Positions 33,489-41,595 of a stretch of 54,847 nucleotides of DNA are shown here, in pieces. Position numbers and translations under genes: made by a program. How positions within the stretch are numbered: position 1 is the stretch's first letter; every line of letters starts with the position of its first letter. This DNA comes from Rhodospirillaceae bacterium (lineage in GTDB: Bacteria; Pseudomonadota; Alphaproteobacteria; GCA-2731375): positions 1 to 54,847 of the forward strand of contig JABJKS010000041.1 in assembly GCA_018660265.1 (NCBI GenBank). Reading direction: 5' to 3'. The notes below the pieces were generated by a model that did no database searches, had not been told where the DNA came from, and was given only the letters and a program-made list of their open reading frames with translations.

Positions 33489-36359
33489 CTATATATCCCC
33501 CGTCTTGCCGTAACGCAGAATGCTCGGGCGTGGTTTGACGCCGGGCGGCAGGGGCAGGGGCTTGAAGCCGGGTTCTGTCGCTGCCACAGTGTCCGCCGGT
33601 GCTTTCGAAATGCGGACCCGCAGATCAAACCAGGCGGCTTGACCGGTGATGGGATCGGCGTTGGGCAGGCGGTCACCGGCGGCATTTTCCGGCAACAAAT
33701 CCTCGATCAGATGGTTCAGCAGAAAGCCTTTTTCGGCCTCCGGCGCATCCGCTTCCAGGTTCCAGGCACCGGCGCGTTTGCCAATGGCATTCCAGGTCCA
33801 GACCGTGCGGTCGTTGACCCCGGCCATGATCCGCACCTGGGCCTTGATGCGGCCGTGGCGGCTTTCCAGATAGACCCAGCCGTCATCGGCAATGTCATGT
33901 TCCTGGGCCACGCTTTCGGAAATGTACAGCCGGTTGGCAGTATGGATCTGCCGCAGCCAGGCGTTTTGCGAACCCCAGGAATGATACATCGCCGCCGGGC
34001 GCTGGGAGATGGCATGCAGGGGATAGTCCTCCCCCGATGCGCCGTCCACGGCGGACGGCGGGTACCAGATGGGCAGGGGATCAAAGAATTTCTCGATCCG
34101 TTTGCGGTGTTGTTCCTGTGGCTGTATCGCACCGACGCCACGGGCTGCCAGGCGGAATTTTTGCAGGGCTTCCGTATAAAGCTGCAAAACGATTGGGTCG
34201 CCATGGCCGATGAAGCCCATTTTCACAGCGTAATCGAGATAATCCCGGTTGCCATGTTTGAAATAGCGTGCTTCCGGTGCCAGCTCGTCCTGCCAGAAAC
34301 ATTCGTTTTCCACATAGCGGGCCAATTGATCCGGGTTTGCCGCACCGACGCCCATGCTCTCACCATTCTCGCCACGCCAGCCCGCTAATGAGCCGACGCC
34401 CGGCGTACGTTCATGGTTGGCCAGATAGTCGGGATAGCCGCCGGGATAACGGGGGCTGCCGTCTTCATTCAGCAGGCCGGGCAGGCCAAGGCGCGCGCCC
34501 AGATCCAACAGCACATCCTGGAACGGACGCACATCGCGATCCGGGGTCAGAACGGGTTGGCGAATGGCATCCGCCGGACCATCCGCATTCGAGATCGGGC
34601 GATCCAGCATCGAGACGCAGTCCCAGCGTTCCAGATAGGTGGTATCGGGCAGGATCAAATCCGCATAGGCCACGGTTTCGGAATAAAAGGCATCCGAATA
34701 GATAATATGGGGGATCTTGTATTCGCCGCTGTCGGGATCTTTGTCCGTCAGCATGTCCATGGTTTCCGTTGTGTTCATGGAGGAGTTCCAGGCCATGTTG
34801 GCCATGTACATGAACAGGGTATCGATGGGGTAGGGATTCCCGCGATGGGCATTGGCGATGACCGTGTGCATCATGCCATGGGCCGAAATAGGGGCCTCCC
34901 AGGAAAAGGCATGGTCGATCCGGCAGGGGGTGCCGTCGGCTTCCACCAACAGATCTTCGGGCCCCTGGGGGAAGCCCAATGGCGGGCCGCCCAACGGCGT
35001 GCTTGGCTTGACCTGACCGGGCTTGCCCGCAGGTTTCAATCCAGGCGGTGCCGGTTTCGGGAATGGTGGTTTAAAGCGGAAGCCGCCCGGCACATCAATG
35101 CTGCCCAACAGCATCTGCAACAGATGCAGGCTGCGGCAGGTCTGAAAACCGTTGGCGTGGGCCGATATGCCGCGCATGGCATGGATGGCCACGGGGCGGC
35201 CGATCATCTGTTCGTGATGGCGACCGGCCCAATCGGTCCAGGGAACATCCAGTACAACTTCTTCCTGGAAAGCGGCGTGGGCCAATTCGCCTGCGATGCG
35301 GCGAATGGTGGCCCCTGACAGGCCGGTCTGATCAGCCACAGCGTCGGGGCTGTATTGCCCATCCAGATAACGTTCCGCCAACAGATGGAATACCGGGACG
35401 GCCTTGCGGCCATCAGGTAAAGTGACGCGGCTTTTCAAAGACGGGGCGATATCCGCGCTTAAGGCATTAACGGGCTTGTCCTGAACGCTGTCCCAGCACA
35501 GGGGATTGCCCTCATCATCGCGGGCAAACAGACCATCGTCATCGCCGCCCGGATTTTCCACCACCAGCCAGGGCGCGTTGGTATAGCGGGCCAGATAGTC
35601 CAGATCGACTTTGCCTGCGCGCAATAGTTCATGCACCAGGGCCAGGACTAACAGGCCATCGCTGCCCGGTGTCACCGCCAGCCATTCATCGGCAATGCCC
35701 GCATAGCCCGTGCGTACCGGGTTCACGGCGACGTACTTGGCACCGTTTTCCTTCAGTTTCGCCAGGCCGGTTTTGATGGGGTTGGAATCATGATCCTCCG
35801 CCACCCCGAACATCATGAAATAGCGGCAATGATCCCAGTCGGGTTCGCCGAATTCCCAGAACGAGCCGCCGATGGAATACAGCCCCGCCGCCGCCATATT
35901 GACGGAACAGAAACCGCCGTGGGCGGCATGGTTTGGCGTGCCGAATTGACTGGCCCACCACCCCGTCAACGCCTGACTTTGATCCCGGCCCGTGAAAAAG
36001 GCCAGTTTGCGGGGATCGGTCTTGCGAATGGGATCCAGCCAGGATGTCGCCAGGTCCATGGCCTCGTCCCAGGAAATGGCCTTAAATTCGCCACTGCCAC
36101 GCTCACCAACCCGCAACAGAGGCTGGGACAGGCGGGCCGGAGAATGATGTTGCATAATCCCCGCCGAACCCTTGGCGCATAACACACCTTTGTTCACCGG
36201 GTGATTGCGATTGCCTTCGATATAACGCAAATCGCCGTCACGCAAATGCACCTTGATGCCGCAACGGCAGGCGCACATGTAACAGGTGGTGTATTTTATC
36301 TCGTCCGATACAGCAGGCGATAACTCAACCTGATCCGCGCCGTCGTCTACAATGGTCAT
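33489..36359 (-). CDS. soeA: Molybdopterin oxidoreductase catalytic subunit, SoeA-like sulfite dehydrogenase
   Basis: A 956-residue DMSO-reductase-family enzyme. The N-terminal [4Fe-4S] site is C26xxC29xxxC33 with a fourth Cys at 61 (GVLCAKGSAG); a likely Mo-ligand Cys is in GGFCSVNMAA. There is no Tat signal, so it works in the cytoplasm. Lack of export, length, and the CYMCACRCGIKVH and IMQHHSPARL segments agree with SoeA, which oxidises sulfite directly to sulfate. Other cytoplasmic members such as thiosulfate or tetrathionate types are less likely but not excluded. GGAG lies upstream of the ATG. The 117-bp gap upstream contains a short 10-bp tandem repeat. Confidence 0.85.
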   Translation of the reverse strand: MTIVDDGADQVELSPAVSDEIKYTTCYMCACRCGIKVHLRDGDLRYIEGNRNHPVNKGVLCAKGSAGIMQHHSPARLSQPLLRVGERGSGEFKAISWDEAMDLATSWLDPIRKTDPRKLAFFTGRDQSQALTGWWASQFGTPNHAAHGGFCSVNMAAAGLYSIGGSFWEFGEPDWDHCRYFMMFGVAEDHDSNPIKTGLAKLKENGAKYVAVNPVRTGYAGIADEWLAVTPGSDGLLVLALVHELLRAGKVDLDYLARYTNAPWLVVENPGGDDDGLFARDDEGNPLCWDSVQDKPVNALSADIAPSLKSRVTLPDGRKAVPVFHLLAERYLDGQYSPDAVADQTGLSGATIRRIAGELAHAAFQEEVVLDVPWTDWAGRHHEQMIGRPVAIHAMRGISAHANGFQTCRSLHLLQMLLGSIDVPGGFRFKPPFPKPAPPGLKPAGKPGQVKPSTPLGGPPLGFPQGPEDLLVEADGTPCRIDHAFSWEAPISAHGMMHTVIANAHRGNPYPIDTLFMYMANMAWNSSMNTTETMDMLTDKDPDSGEYKIPHIIYSDAFYSETVAYADLILPDTTYLERWDCVSMLDRPISNADGPADAIRQPVLTPDRDVRPFQDVLLDLGARLGLPGLLNEDGSPRYPGGYPDYLANHERTPGVGSLAGWRGENGESMGVGAANPDQLARYVENECFWQDELAPEARYFKHGNRDYLDYAVKMGFIGHGDPIVLQLYTEALQKFRLAARGVGAIQPQEQHRKRIEKFFDPLPIWYPPSAVDGASGEDYPLHAISQRPAAMYHSWGSQNAWLRQIHTANRLYISESVAQEHDIADDGWVYLESRHGRIKAQVRIMAGVNDRTVWTWNAIGKRAGAWNLEADAPEAEKGFLLNHLIEDLLPENAAGDRLPNADPITGQAAWFDLRVRISKAPADTVAATEPGFKPLPLPPGVKPRPSILRYGKTGDI

Positions 36360-36436
36360 TTAGGAAGGCTCCCCACGCCGCAGATGCGGTGGCATTTCGT
36401 TGCCGTAATATAAAAGACAAAGCGGCGGTGTACAAT

Positions 36437-36466
36437 CTGATACTGGCTGATACTGGTCGATACTGG
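36437..36466. repeat. Three 10-bp tandem repeats
   Basis: CTGATACTGG, CTGATACTGG, TCGATACTGG in direct succession, followed by a decayed fourth unit (TGGATCGTGC). It lies in the 117-bp gap between the MFS gene's stop and soeA, about 80-110 bp upstream of the soeA start. The 10-bp spacing is one helical turn, so a stacked protein-binding site is possible. A CCGCAGATGCGG palindrome (36378-36389) lies nearer to soeA. Confidence 0.6.
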
Positions 36467-36476
36467 TGGATCGTGC

Positions 36477-37733
36477 CTATCTTCGATGTAAATGAGGCCA
36501 GACCACAGCTGCGACCAACAATGCCAGCAGGCCTTCAACAGCGATAATGCTGACCGACATAGCACCGCCAAACCAGTTTGCCAGCAGGCCCACCTGCAGC
36601 ACCCCGATCGGGCCGCTGCCGATGCAAATGGCGACCACCCCCATCAGGCGTCCGCGCATTTCCGGTGGGGCGGAGGTAAAGACGATGGTGCTTTGCATCG
36701 CCGCGAAACCGGAAACGCCCAGGCCGCCCAGGAACAACAGGCCCAGGGACAGGGGATACCAATAGGACAGGGAAAATGCGAAAACGGCACAGAGAAAAAT
36801 CACCGAACCAAATAAGTAAATCCGCCCGTAGTGACGCGGCCGGGCCAGATTGGCGATGGCTATAACGCCAAGTAGGGCACCTGCTGCATCGGCGGAAATC
36901 AACAGGCCGGTGGCGGTCGCATTTTGACCCAATACCTGATCGCCGATCACCGGCACCATGGCACCATAGGGAAAGCCGCAAAGGTTCATGGCCACGGTGA
37001 TGTATAGGGTCGCCATGACCCGTGGGTTGGTGCGGATATAACCGAAACCTTCAATGATCTGGGCCAGAATACGGGGGCCGGCTCCGCCTCCGGTGTGGCC
37101 CGCGACCTCGTAGCGGGCACCCAGGACCATTAAAAAGCCAATTGTGAACATTGTCGTGCCCAGAACATAGACGCCGGGTAGGCCATAGGTTTCCAACAAC
37201 AGGCCGCCCACGATGGGGCCGACCAAGCGCATGCAGTGATTGCTGCCGCTGTCCAGGGTCATGGCCATGCCCGCGCCACCCGTACCTGCCTTGGCACCGG
37301 CAATAATGCCCAGCATGGTGCGCCGGACCGGGAACTCCAGGGTCATGTACACGCCGGAGGCAAAAGCACCGACGGCCACATGCCACAACTCCAACAACCC
37401 GGTCAGGGACAGTGTGGCCAAAATGGCAGACACGACGGCCAGACTGCCCAGGCCCCACAACAGCATCAGCCGACGATCAAAACGGTCCGCGATGGCCCCG
37501 GTGAAGGCACTGAACAGCAGCATGGGCAGCATCCGCACCATGGTCAGCAATGCCACCATGAGGGCTGATCCCGTAACCTCGAACGTGAAAACGCCCACCG
37601 CCAGCAACTCCAGCCAGCGCATCATCCAACCCAGGCTGCCGGCAATCCAGATCCGCCGGAAATTTCGGTCCTTAATCAGGGTGCCCGGTGTGACGGCCCC
37701 CTGCGGTGAGGAACTGCTTTCGGTGTCAGACAA
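36477..37733 (-). CDS. MFS transporter (EntS/MFS_3-type exporter)
   Basis: A 418-residue 12-helix major facilitator. The opening DRNFRRIWIAGSLGWMMRWL, the FTGAIADRFDRRLMLLWGL loop between helices 2 and 3, and the MEFPVRRTMLG-like segment (LEFPVRRTMLG) fit the macrolide/enterobactin exporter branch. The cargo is unknown. Its start lies 9 bp after the stop of the selenoprotein gene, so both are probably on one transcript and may share a pathway. The truncated MFS at the right edge of the window is a paralogue. Confidence 0.87.
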   Translation of the reverse strand: MSDTESSSSPQGAVTPGTLIKDRNFRRIWIAGSLGWMMRWLELLAVGVFTFEVTGSALMVALLTMVRMLPMLLFSAFTGAIADRFDRRLMLLWGLGSLAVVSAILATLSLTGLLELWHVAVGAFASGVYMTLEFPVRRTMLGIIAGAKAGTGGAGMAMTLDSGSNHCMRLVGPIVGGLLLETYGLPGVYVLGTTMFTIGFLMVLGARYEVAGHTGGGAGPRILAQIIEGFGYIRTNPRVMATLYITVAMNLCGFPYGAMVPVIGDQVLGQNATATGLLISADAAGALLGVIAIANLARPRHYGRIYLFGSVIFLCAVFAFSLSYWYPLSLGLLFLGGLGVSGFAAMQSTIVFTSAPPEMRGRLMGVVAICIGSGPIGVLQVGLLANWFGGAMSVSIIAVEGLLALLVAAVVWPHLHRR

Positions 37734-37742
37734 TACGCCGGC

Positions 37743-38651
37743 TTAGTCGCCCGCACCTGCCACACCCGCGCCTGCAACACCTGCTGCTACCGCCATCTGA
37801 CGATCAGCTTCCAGTTGATAACGGGGCGTCATGTCCCGGGGCGAGCGCACGTCATCAGCGGACTGGTCCTCAGCCGCTTCCTTCCAGGCATCGCCGTCGG
37901 GCCAGGCTTGGGCCATTTTGACGATCCCGCCGGGTTCGCTGATACTTTCGAATGCACCGAAAGCCTCCCGCGCGATGGCCAGCTGTTGTTCCGGGTTAAA
38001 GGCGGGGCCGCCGCCGTGACCCAGGGGAAAGTCCATAAACACCGCCCGTGGTGGCGCACCGAACTCAACAATGTCCAGGGCCGTGCCCATGACCAGGGTC
38101 GGGATGCCGCGCTCTTCCAGGTACCTTGCGATCAGACACACGGTCTGATGGCAGACGGGTCACAATGGGACCAGATAGGCGACATCCACTTCAGCCTCGG
38201 CAAAGGCCTCGTACATGGCCGGGGCCAATTCCTCGTCCACCCGGCGCTTCGAATAGACCGCACCCATGCAGGAAAAAAAATTATCCGCCAGGGAACCGAT
38301 AACGCCCTCTGCCGCCAATTGCCGCAACGGCTCAATCGGCAGGGCGCAATTCGCATCGCGCCGGGCATCGGGCAGATAATTCTCCGTCAGATGAGAAAAC
38401 CGCAGATCTTCCACCGCCGTATCCGAGGGGATGACGCGATGGGAGGTATCGTCCTTGTAGAAATAAGCCTCCTGCCCGGCCACATAGGTGCCCGCGGTAC
38501 ACATCATGCCTACGCGACATTCAGAGAGGGGTTTTGCCAAAGGCGTCCAGGGCGGCACATCCGTCGCCTCGTGCCAGCCATAGGGAGCATAGCCCATCTT
38601 GCTATACTTCTCCCGAATGGTCCTCATATATTCAACATGTCCAGCGGTCAT
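37743..38651 (-). CDS. Selenoprotein, GrdB/PrdB-like (glycine/sarcosine/betaine/D-proline reductase family), with UGA-encoded Sec164
   Basis: One 302-codon gene broken by an in-frame TGA at 38162-38160. The upstream part (163 codons, MTAGHVEYMRTIREKY...) ends in VAYLVPL; the frame then continues without a gap as PVCHQTVCLIARYLEERGIP and on to 37743. Reading the TGA as selenocysteine gives VPL-U-PVCH, with Sec164 and Cys167 as a UxxC redox pair. Reductase selenoprotein B proteins have Sec in this place. A bacterial SECIS-like hairpin lies just downstream of the TGA. AGGAG precedes ATG 38651. The C-terminus is a low-complexity Gly/Ala/Val tail. The reaction is unknown; a thiol/selenol reductase in the cytoplasm is likely. 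It is co-transcribed with the MFS gene. Confidence 0.85.
38131..38162 (-). promoter_or_regulatory. bSECIS-like element and UGA(Sec) codon
   Basis: On the mRNA, UGA (38162-38160) is followed after 10 nt by a perfect 7-bp stem AUCAGAC / GUCUGAU (38149-38143 and 38137-38131) closing the 5-nt loop CGUGU. Known bacterial SECIS elements have an apical loop about 16-37 nt from the UGA with a G in its first two loop positions; here the loop begins 18 nt after the UGA and G is its second base. This is the binding site expected for SelB. Confidence 0.82.
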
Positions 38652-38748
38652 AGCGCCGATACTCCTGTTTTGAATTTAGCTGACGATAATAGGCTAATGC
38701 TATATTTGGCTCAACCGCTCAACACGTTGCTCAAATTAAATCGAAAAA

Positions 38749-38777
38749 TTGGCTATTATTCATGTTTTGTATATAAT
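38749..38777 (+). promoter_or_regulatory. Sigma-70-type promoter of the toxin-antitoxin operon
   Basis: TTGGCT (38749-38754) as -35, a 17-nt spacer and an exact TATAAT (38772-38777) as -10. The start would fall near 38784-38786, inside the palindromic operator and about 22 nt before the antitoxin ATG. The gap 38652-38807 also holds the opposite promoter for the selenoprotein gene, which I cannot localise. Confidence 0.6.
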
Positions 38778-38781
38778 ACCG

Positions 38782-38795
38782 ATAATACGTATTAT
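38782..38795. promoter_or_regulatory. Palindromic operator of the Phd/PemK-type module
   Basis: A perfect 14-bp palindrome, ATAATACGTATTAT, lies directly downstream of the -10 box and 12 nt before the antitoxin start. Its position is that of an autorepression site for the antitoxin or toxin-antitoxin complex, as is usual for Phd/YefM systems. Confidence 0.65.
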
Positions 38796-38807
38796 AGGAC
38801 TGGCAAG

Positions 38808-39077
38808 ATGGTTGAAAAAAGTATTACGTCTACAGAATTTCAGGCCCGCGTCGGTGCCTATATCGATGAGGCTGCGAAGGGTCCTGTTTTCATCAGGAAA
38901 CATAAACGGCTCGCGCGCGTGTTGTTGGATATCGACGAGTACGAAAGGTTAAAGCAGTATGATACCCGTCAGTCGTTCCACCCAAAGGAATTGAGCGCCG
39001 ATTTGTTGGTGGAGTTGAAGGGCGCGGAAGTGGATCCGCGCCATGACCATCTGGATCAATTGATGAAACCGAAATGA
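38808..39077 (+). CDS. Phd/YefM family antitoxin
   Basis: An 89-residue type II antitoxin. The N-terminal STEFQARVGAYIDEA helix and the strand of PVFIRKHKRLARVLLDIDEYERL form the Phd/YefM DNA-binding fold; the rest (about 55-89) is the flexible toxin-binding tail. The start is ATG 38808; a far longer open frame upstream is only the antisense of the selenoprotein gene. The TGA stop overlaps the toxin ATG by 4 bp (ATGA). Lower GC than its neighbours suggests lateral acquisition. Confidence 0.85.
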   Translation: MVEKSITSTEFQARVGAYIDEAAKGPVFIRKHKRLARVLLDIDEYERLKQYDTRQSFHPKELSADLLVELKGAEVDPRHDHLDQLMKPK

Positions 39078-39523
39078 AGCGACTTGAGCCGGAAAATGGC
39101 CTTGTTATCAGGTATGATTTTCTTTGGAAGAACGAAGCGGATCAAGGCCATGACGGTAGTGTCAAAGACCGACCGTGCGCTGTCGTGCTTGTTACAAGAC
39201 GACACGTAGGCGGCCAACGCCAGGTGATGGTCTGCCCAATAACGCACACACTGCCGCATGATCTGTCCAGCGCAATAGAGATCTCCGAAAGGGTATCCCG
39301 CCATCTTGGTTTGGATGATGGGCGCTCGTGGATTAGAACACACGAAGTCAATACCTTTGTATGGGAACAGGGTCGGCTGCCCTATGGCATTACGCCCGCT
39401 AAGAGGGACAACTGGTTCTTTGGAATTTTACCGCCGTCGCTCCATGCAAGAATGCGTGATCAGGTTATTGCCTTAAGCGGGCATAAATCTCTGCAGGTTG
39501 TCCGACGCGATACAGGCGAATAG
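39074..39523 (+). CDS. PemK/MazF-like toxin
   Basis: A 149-residue protein of the MazF/PemK-like RNase fold. The GLVIRYDFLWK opening strand, the RPCAVVLVT segment carrying the catalytic-type Arg and the CPITHT strand with the Thr/Ser site are visible. The protein is longer than standard MazF (about 110), as in the PemK-like family of alphaproteobacteria. It would cleave mRNA when free of antitoxin. Pairing with a Phd/YefM rather than a MazE antitoxin is a mixed combination. It is translationally coupled to the antitoxin. Confidence 0.78.
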   Translation: MKRLEPENGLVIRYDFLWKNEADQGHDGSVKDRPCAVVLVTRRHVGGQRQVMVCPITHTLPHDLSSAIEISERVSRHLGLDDGRSWIRTHEVNTFVWEQGRLPYGITPAKRDNWFFGILPPSLHARMRDQVIALSGHKSLQVVRRDTGE

Positions 39524-39539
39524 TTGGGTTAATTCCCGG

Positions 39540-40673
39540 TCAGCTACTAGCCAGTGCCCTTGAAATGACGATCTTCTGGATATCGTTGGTGCCCTCGTAA
39601 ATGCGATAAACCCGGACATCGCGCAGGATTTTAGCCACCGGGAAATCTTCCAGATAGCCATAGCCGCCGAAAGTCTGCAGGGCGTCGGAGGCCACTGTCT
39701 CCGCCATGTCGGATGCGAACAGCTTGGCCATGGAGGCTTCTTTTAGGCTGGGCGCACCGCTGTCGTGGATTTGTGCTGCATGCAGATACATCTGCCGCCC
39801 CACTTCGATTTTGGTCGCCATATCGGCCAGACGAAAGGCCACCGCCTGATGTTCGATGATCGGTTTGCCGAACGCCTCGCGCTCCTGGGCATAGTTCAGC
39901 GCGGCTTCGAACGCGGCCCTTGCGCCGCCGACCGCCTGGGCCGCGACGCCGATGCGGCCTGCCGACAGATTGGCCAAGGCGATGCCCAGACCCCGGCCTT
40001 CCGCTCCCAACAGATCGGTGGCCGGGACCATCATGTCCTCAAAGGCGATGGCGCAGGTATCGTTGGTTCGGTGGCCCAGCTTGGCTTCCTCCCGCAGCAC
40101 CTTGTAACCGGGATTGTCCGTCGGCGTCAGGAAGGTGGAGATGCCCCGTTTGCCCGCATCCGGATCAGTGACGGCGACAATCATCACAACACCGGCGCGA
40201 CGGCCGGCGGTGATGAAGCTTTTATGGCCGTTCAGGACGAAATAATCGCCCCGGCGTTCGGCCCGGGTTCTGATCGCGGCGGCGTCCGATCCCGTATGAG
40301 GCTCCGTCAGGGCGATGCAGCCGATCATTTCGCCCGTTGTCAGTTTGGGAAAGAACCTGCGTTTTTGCGCCGCCGTGCCATGCTCTCGCAGGGCAGCCAG
40401 AACCGGGGAATTATTGGCCGCCATCAGGTTGGCGATGCCGCCGTCGGCGGCCGAGATTTCTTCCATGGCCAGGACATAGGAGACAAAATCCGCCCCCGCG
40501 CCACCCCATTCAGGATCAATGCAAATACCCATCAGGCCGGCCTGGCCCATTTTGCGGAATAACTCATCCGGCGCGCCGGTGCGGTCCCATTCTTTTATAT
40601 TCGGCAGGATCTCAGCCTGGGCAAAGCGCCGGGCCGTGTCCTGGATCATCCGCTGTTCTTCATTCAATATCAT
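39540..40673 (-). CDS. Acyl-CoA dehydrogenase
   Basis: A 377-residue FAD-dependent acyl-CoA dehydrogenase. The FAD/substrate stretch GCIALTEPHTGSDAAAIRT-type segment is clear, as is the C-terminal QTFGGYGYLEDFPV followed by YRIYEGTNDIQ, whose Glu is the usual catalytic base position. The chain-length preference cannot be told. It would feed electrons to ETF, encoded at 11261-12957. It is the last gene of a possible operon with the EamA transporter and DUF427 genes; the distance from the transporter is 4 bp. Confidence 0.94.
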   Translation of the reverse strand: MILNEEQRMIQDTARRFAQAEILPNIKEWDRTGAPDELFRKMGQAGLMGICIDPEWGGAGADFVSYVLAMEEISAADGGIANLMAANNSPVLAALREHGTAAQKRRFFPKLTTGEMIGCIALTEPHTGSDAAAIRTRAERRGDYFVLNGHKSFITAGRRAGVVMIVAVTDPDAGKRGISTFLTPTDNPGYKVLREEAKLGHRTNDTCAIAFEDMMVPATDLLGAEGRGLGIALANLSAGRIGVAAQAVGGARAAFEAALNYAQEREAFGKPIIEHQAVAFRLADMATKIEVGRQMYLHAAQIHDSGAPSLKEASMAKLFASDMAETVASDALQTFGGYGYLEDFPVAKILRDVRVYRIYEGTNDIQKIVISRALASS

Positions 40674-40677
40674 CTGT

Positions 40678-41562
40678 TTAGCGCCCTATTGCGATAAAGA
40701 TCACACCGGCGACCACCATGACCACCATCGCGATGCGGCGCAAGGTGATGGCCTCGTGACGAAAGAATATCAGCCCCAGCAACAAGGTAAACAGAGGTGT
40801 GGTGGATACCAACGGCACCACGACGCTGACCGGCGATGTGGCCAGGGCGGCGTTCATGGTCCAGACCGCAAAGCCGTGGGAAATGCCTGCCAGAACGAAC
40901 CACAACAGACCCGGATTGCGCCAGTTCACCGCTTGCTTGTTAGCGCGCCAATTTTGCGCCGTCAGGGCGACCAGGAATGATACGCTATAGGCGATCAGTC
41001 CGGCGAACAACGGTTCGGGCGCAAAGGCCAGGCCCATGCGGATCAGGACATGGGCGACGGACCGTAAGCTGGCGGCACCTAAAGGAAATACCAACGCCCA
41101 TGGCGGCCAGCTACGACCCGCTTGGCCATTCGTTGTTGGCGTTGCCGTGCCAACCGCGGTTCCCATTATCACCGCCACTGTGCCCACGATGATGGGCAGG
41201 GTCAGAGCCTCGCTCAACAACAGGACGCCAAATATGGCGGCAAACAGGGGCGTGGTGGATGTCAGTGTGGAGGCCAGGGTGGGGCCCAGGCGGCGCACGG
41301 CTTCCAGGGCCAGATTGGCGGTCAGTGCGGGTCGGAACAATCCCACGGCGACGAATATCCAAAGCCCCATGCTGTCCCAATAGGCCCATTCCAAATAGAA
41401 AGGAGAGAGCAGCCAATAGAACAGCGCGGTCGTGCCAATATCGATCAATGTACCGGTACGGGCATCGCCATGGCGTAGGCCCAGGCTAAGGAACTGGATA
41501 CCAAGGGCGAAGAAAACCGCTGCGCCCAGGGATTGGGCCACGGCCAGACTTTGCGCACTCAA
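40678..41562 (-). CDS. EamA/DMT superfamily transporter
   Basis: A 294-residue inner-membrane protein with about ten helices in two EamA repeats (about 10-130 and 155-290). The first-half PTLASTLTSTTPLFAAIFGVLLL and second-half PVSVVVPLVSTTPLFTLLLGLIFF stretches are parallel motifs of each repeat. It is probably a metabolite exporter with unknown cargo. The start is TTG at 41562, with GAAGGCG upstream; no in-frame ATG fits better. It sits between the DUF427 gene (34 bp) and the acyl-CoA dehydrogenase (4 bp). Confidence 0.87.
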   Translation of the reverse strand: MSAQSLAVAQSLGAAVFFALGIQFLSLGLRHGDARTGTLIDIGTTALFYWLLSPFYLEWAYWDSMGLWIFVAVGLFRPALTANLALEAVRRLGPTLASTLTSTTPLFAAIFGVLLLSEALTLPIIVGTVAVIMGTAVGTATPTTNGQAGRSWPPWALVFPLGAASLRSVAHVLIRMGLAFAPEPLFAGLIAYSVSFLVALTAQNWRANKQAVNWRNPGLLWFVLAGISHGFAVWTMNAALATSPVSVVVPLVSTTPLFTLLLGLIFFRHEAITLRRIAMVVMVVAGVIFIAIGR

Positions 41563-41595
41563 CTGAACATCGCCTTCACATTCCGGCGAACCTGT

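Noticed and set aside
34413-35318. 301-codon plus-strand frame within soeA
   Set aside because: It is antisense to conserved molybdoenzyme sequence and has no family features.
38160-38162. TGA as an ordinary stop or a nonsense mutation, making two genes or a pseudogene
   Set aside because: The frame continues with strong coding character and family similarity across the TGA, the TGA falls at the Sec position of a UxxC motif, and a SECIS-like hairpin follows at the correct distance.
37815-38807. A long plus-strand open frame (420 codons up to 39077) opposite the selenoprotein gene
   Set aside because: Its first about 331 codons are antisense to a well-supported gene and show no protein family features; only the part from ATG 38808 is a gene (the antitoxin).
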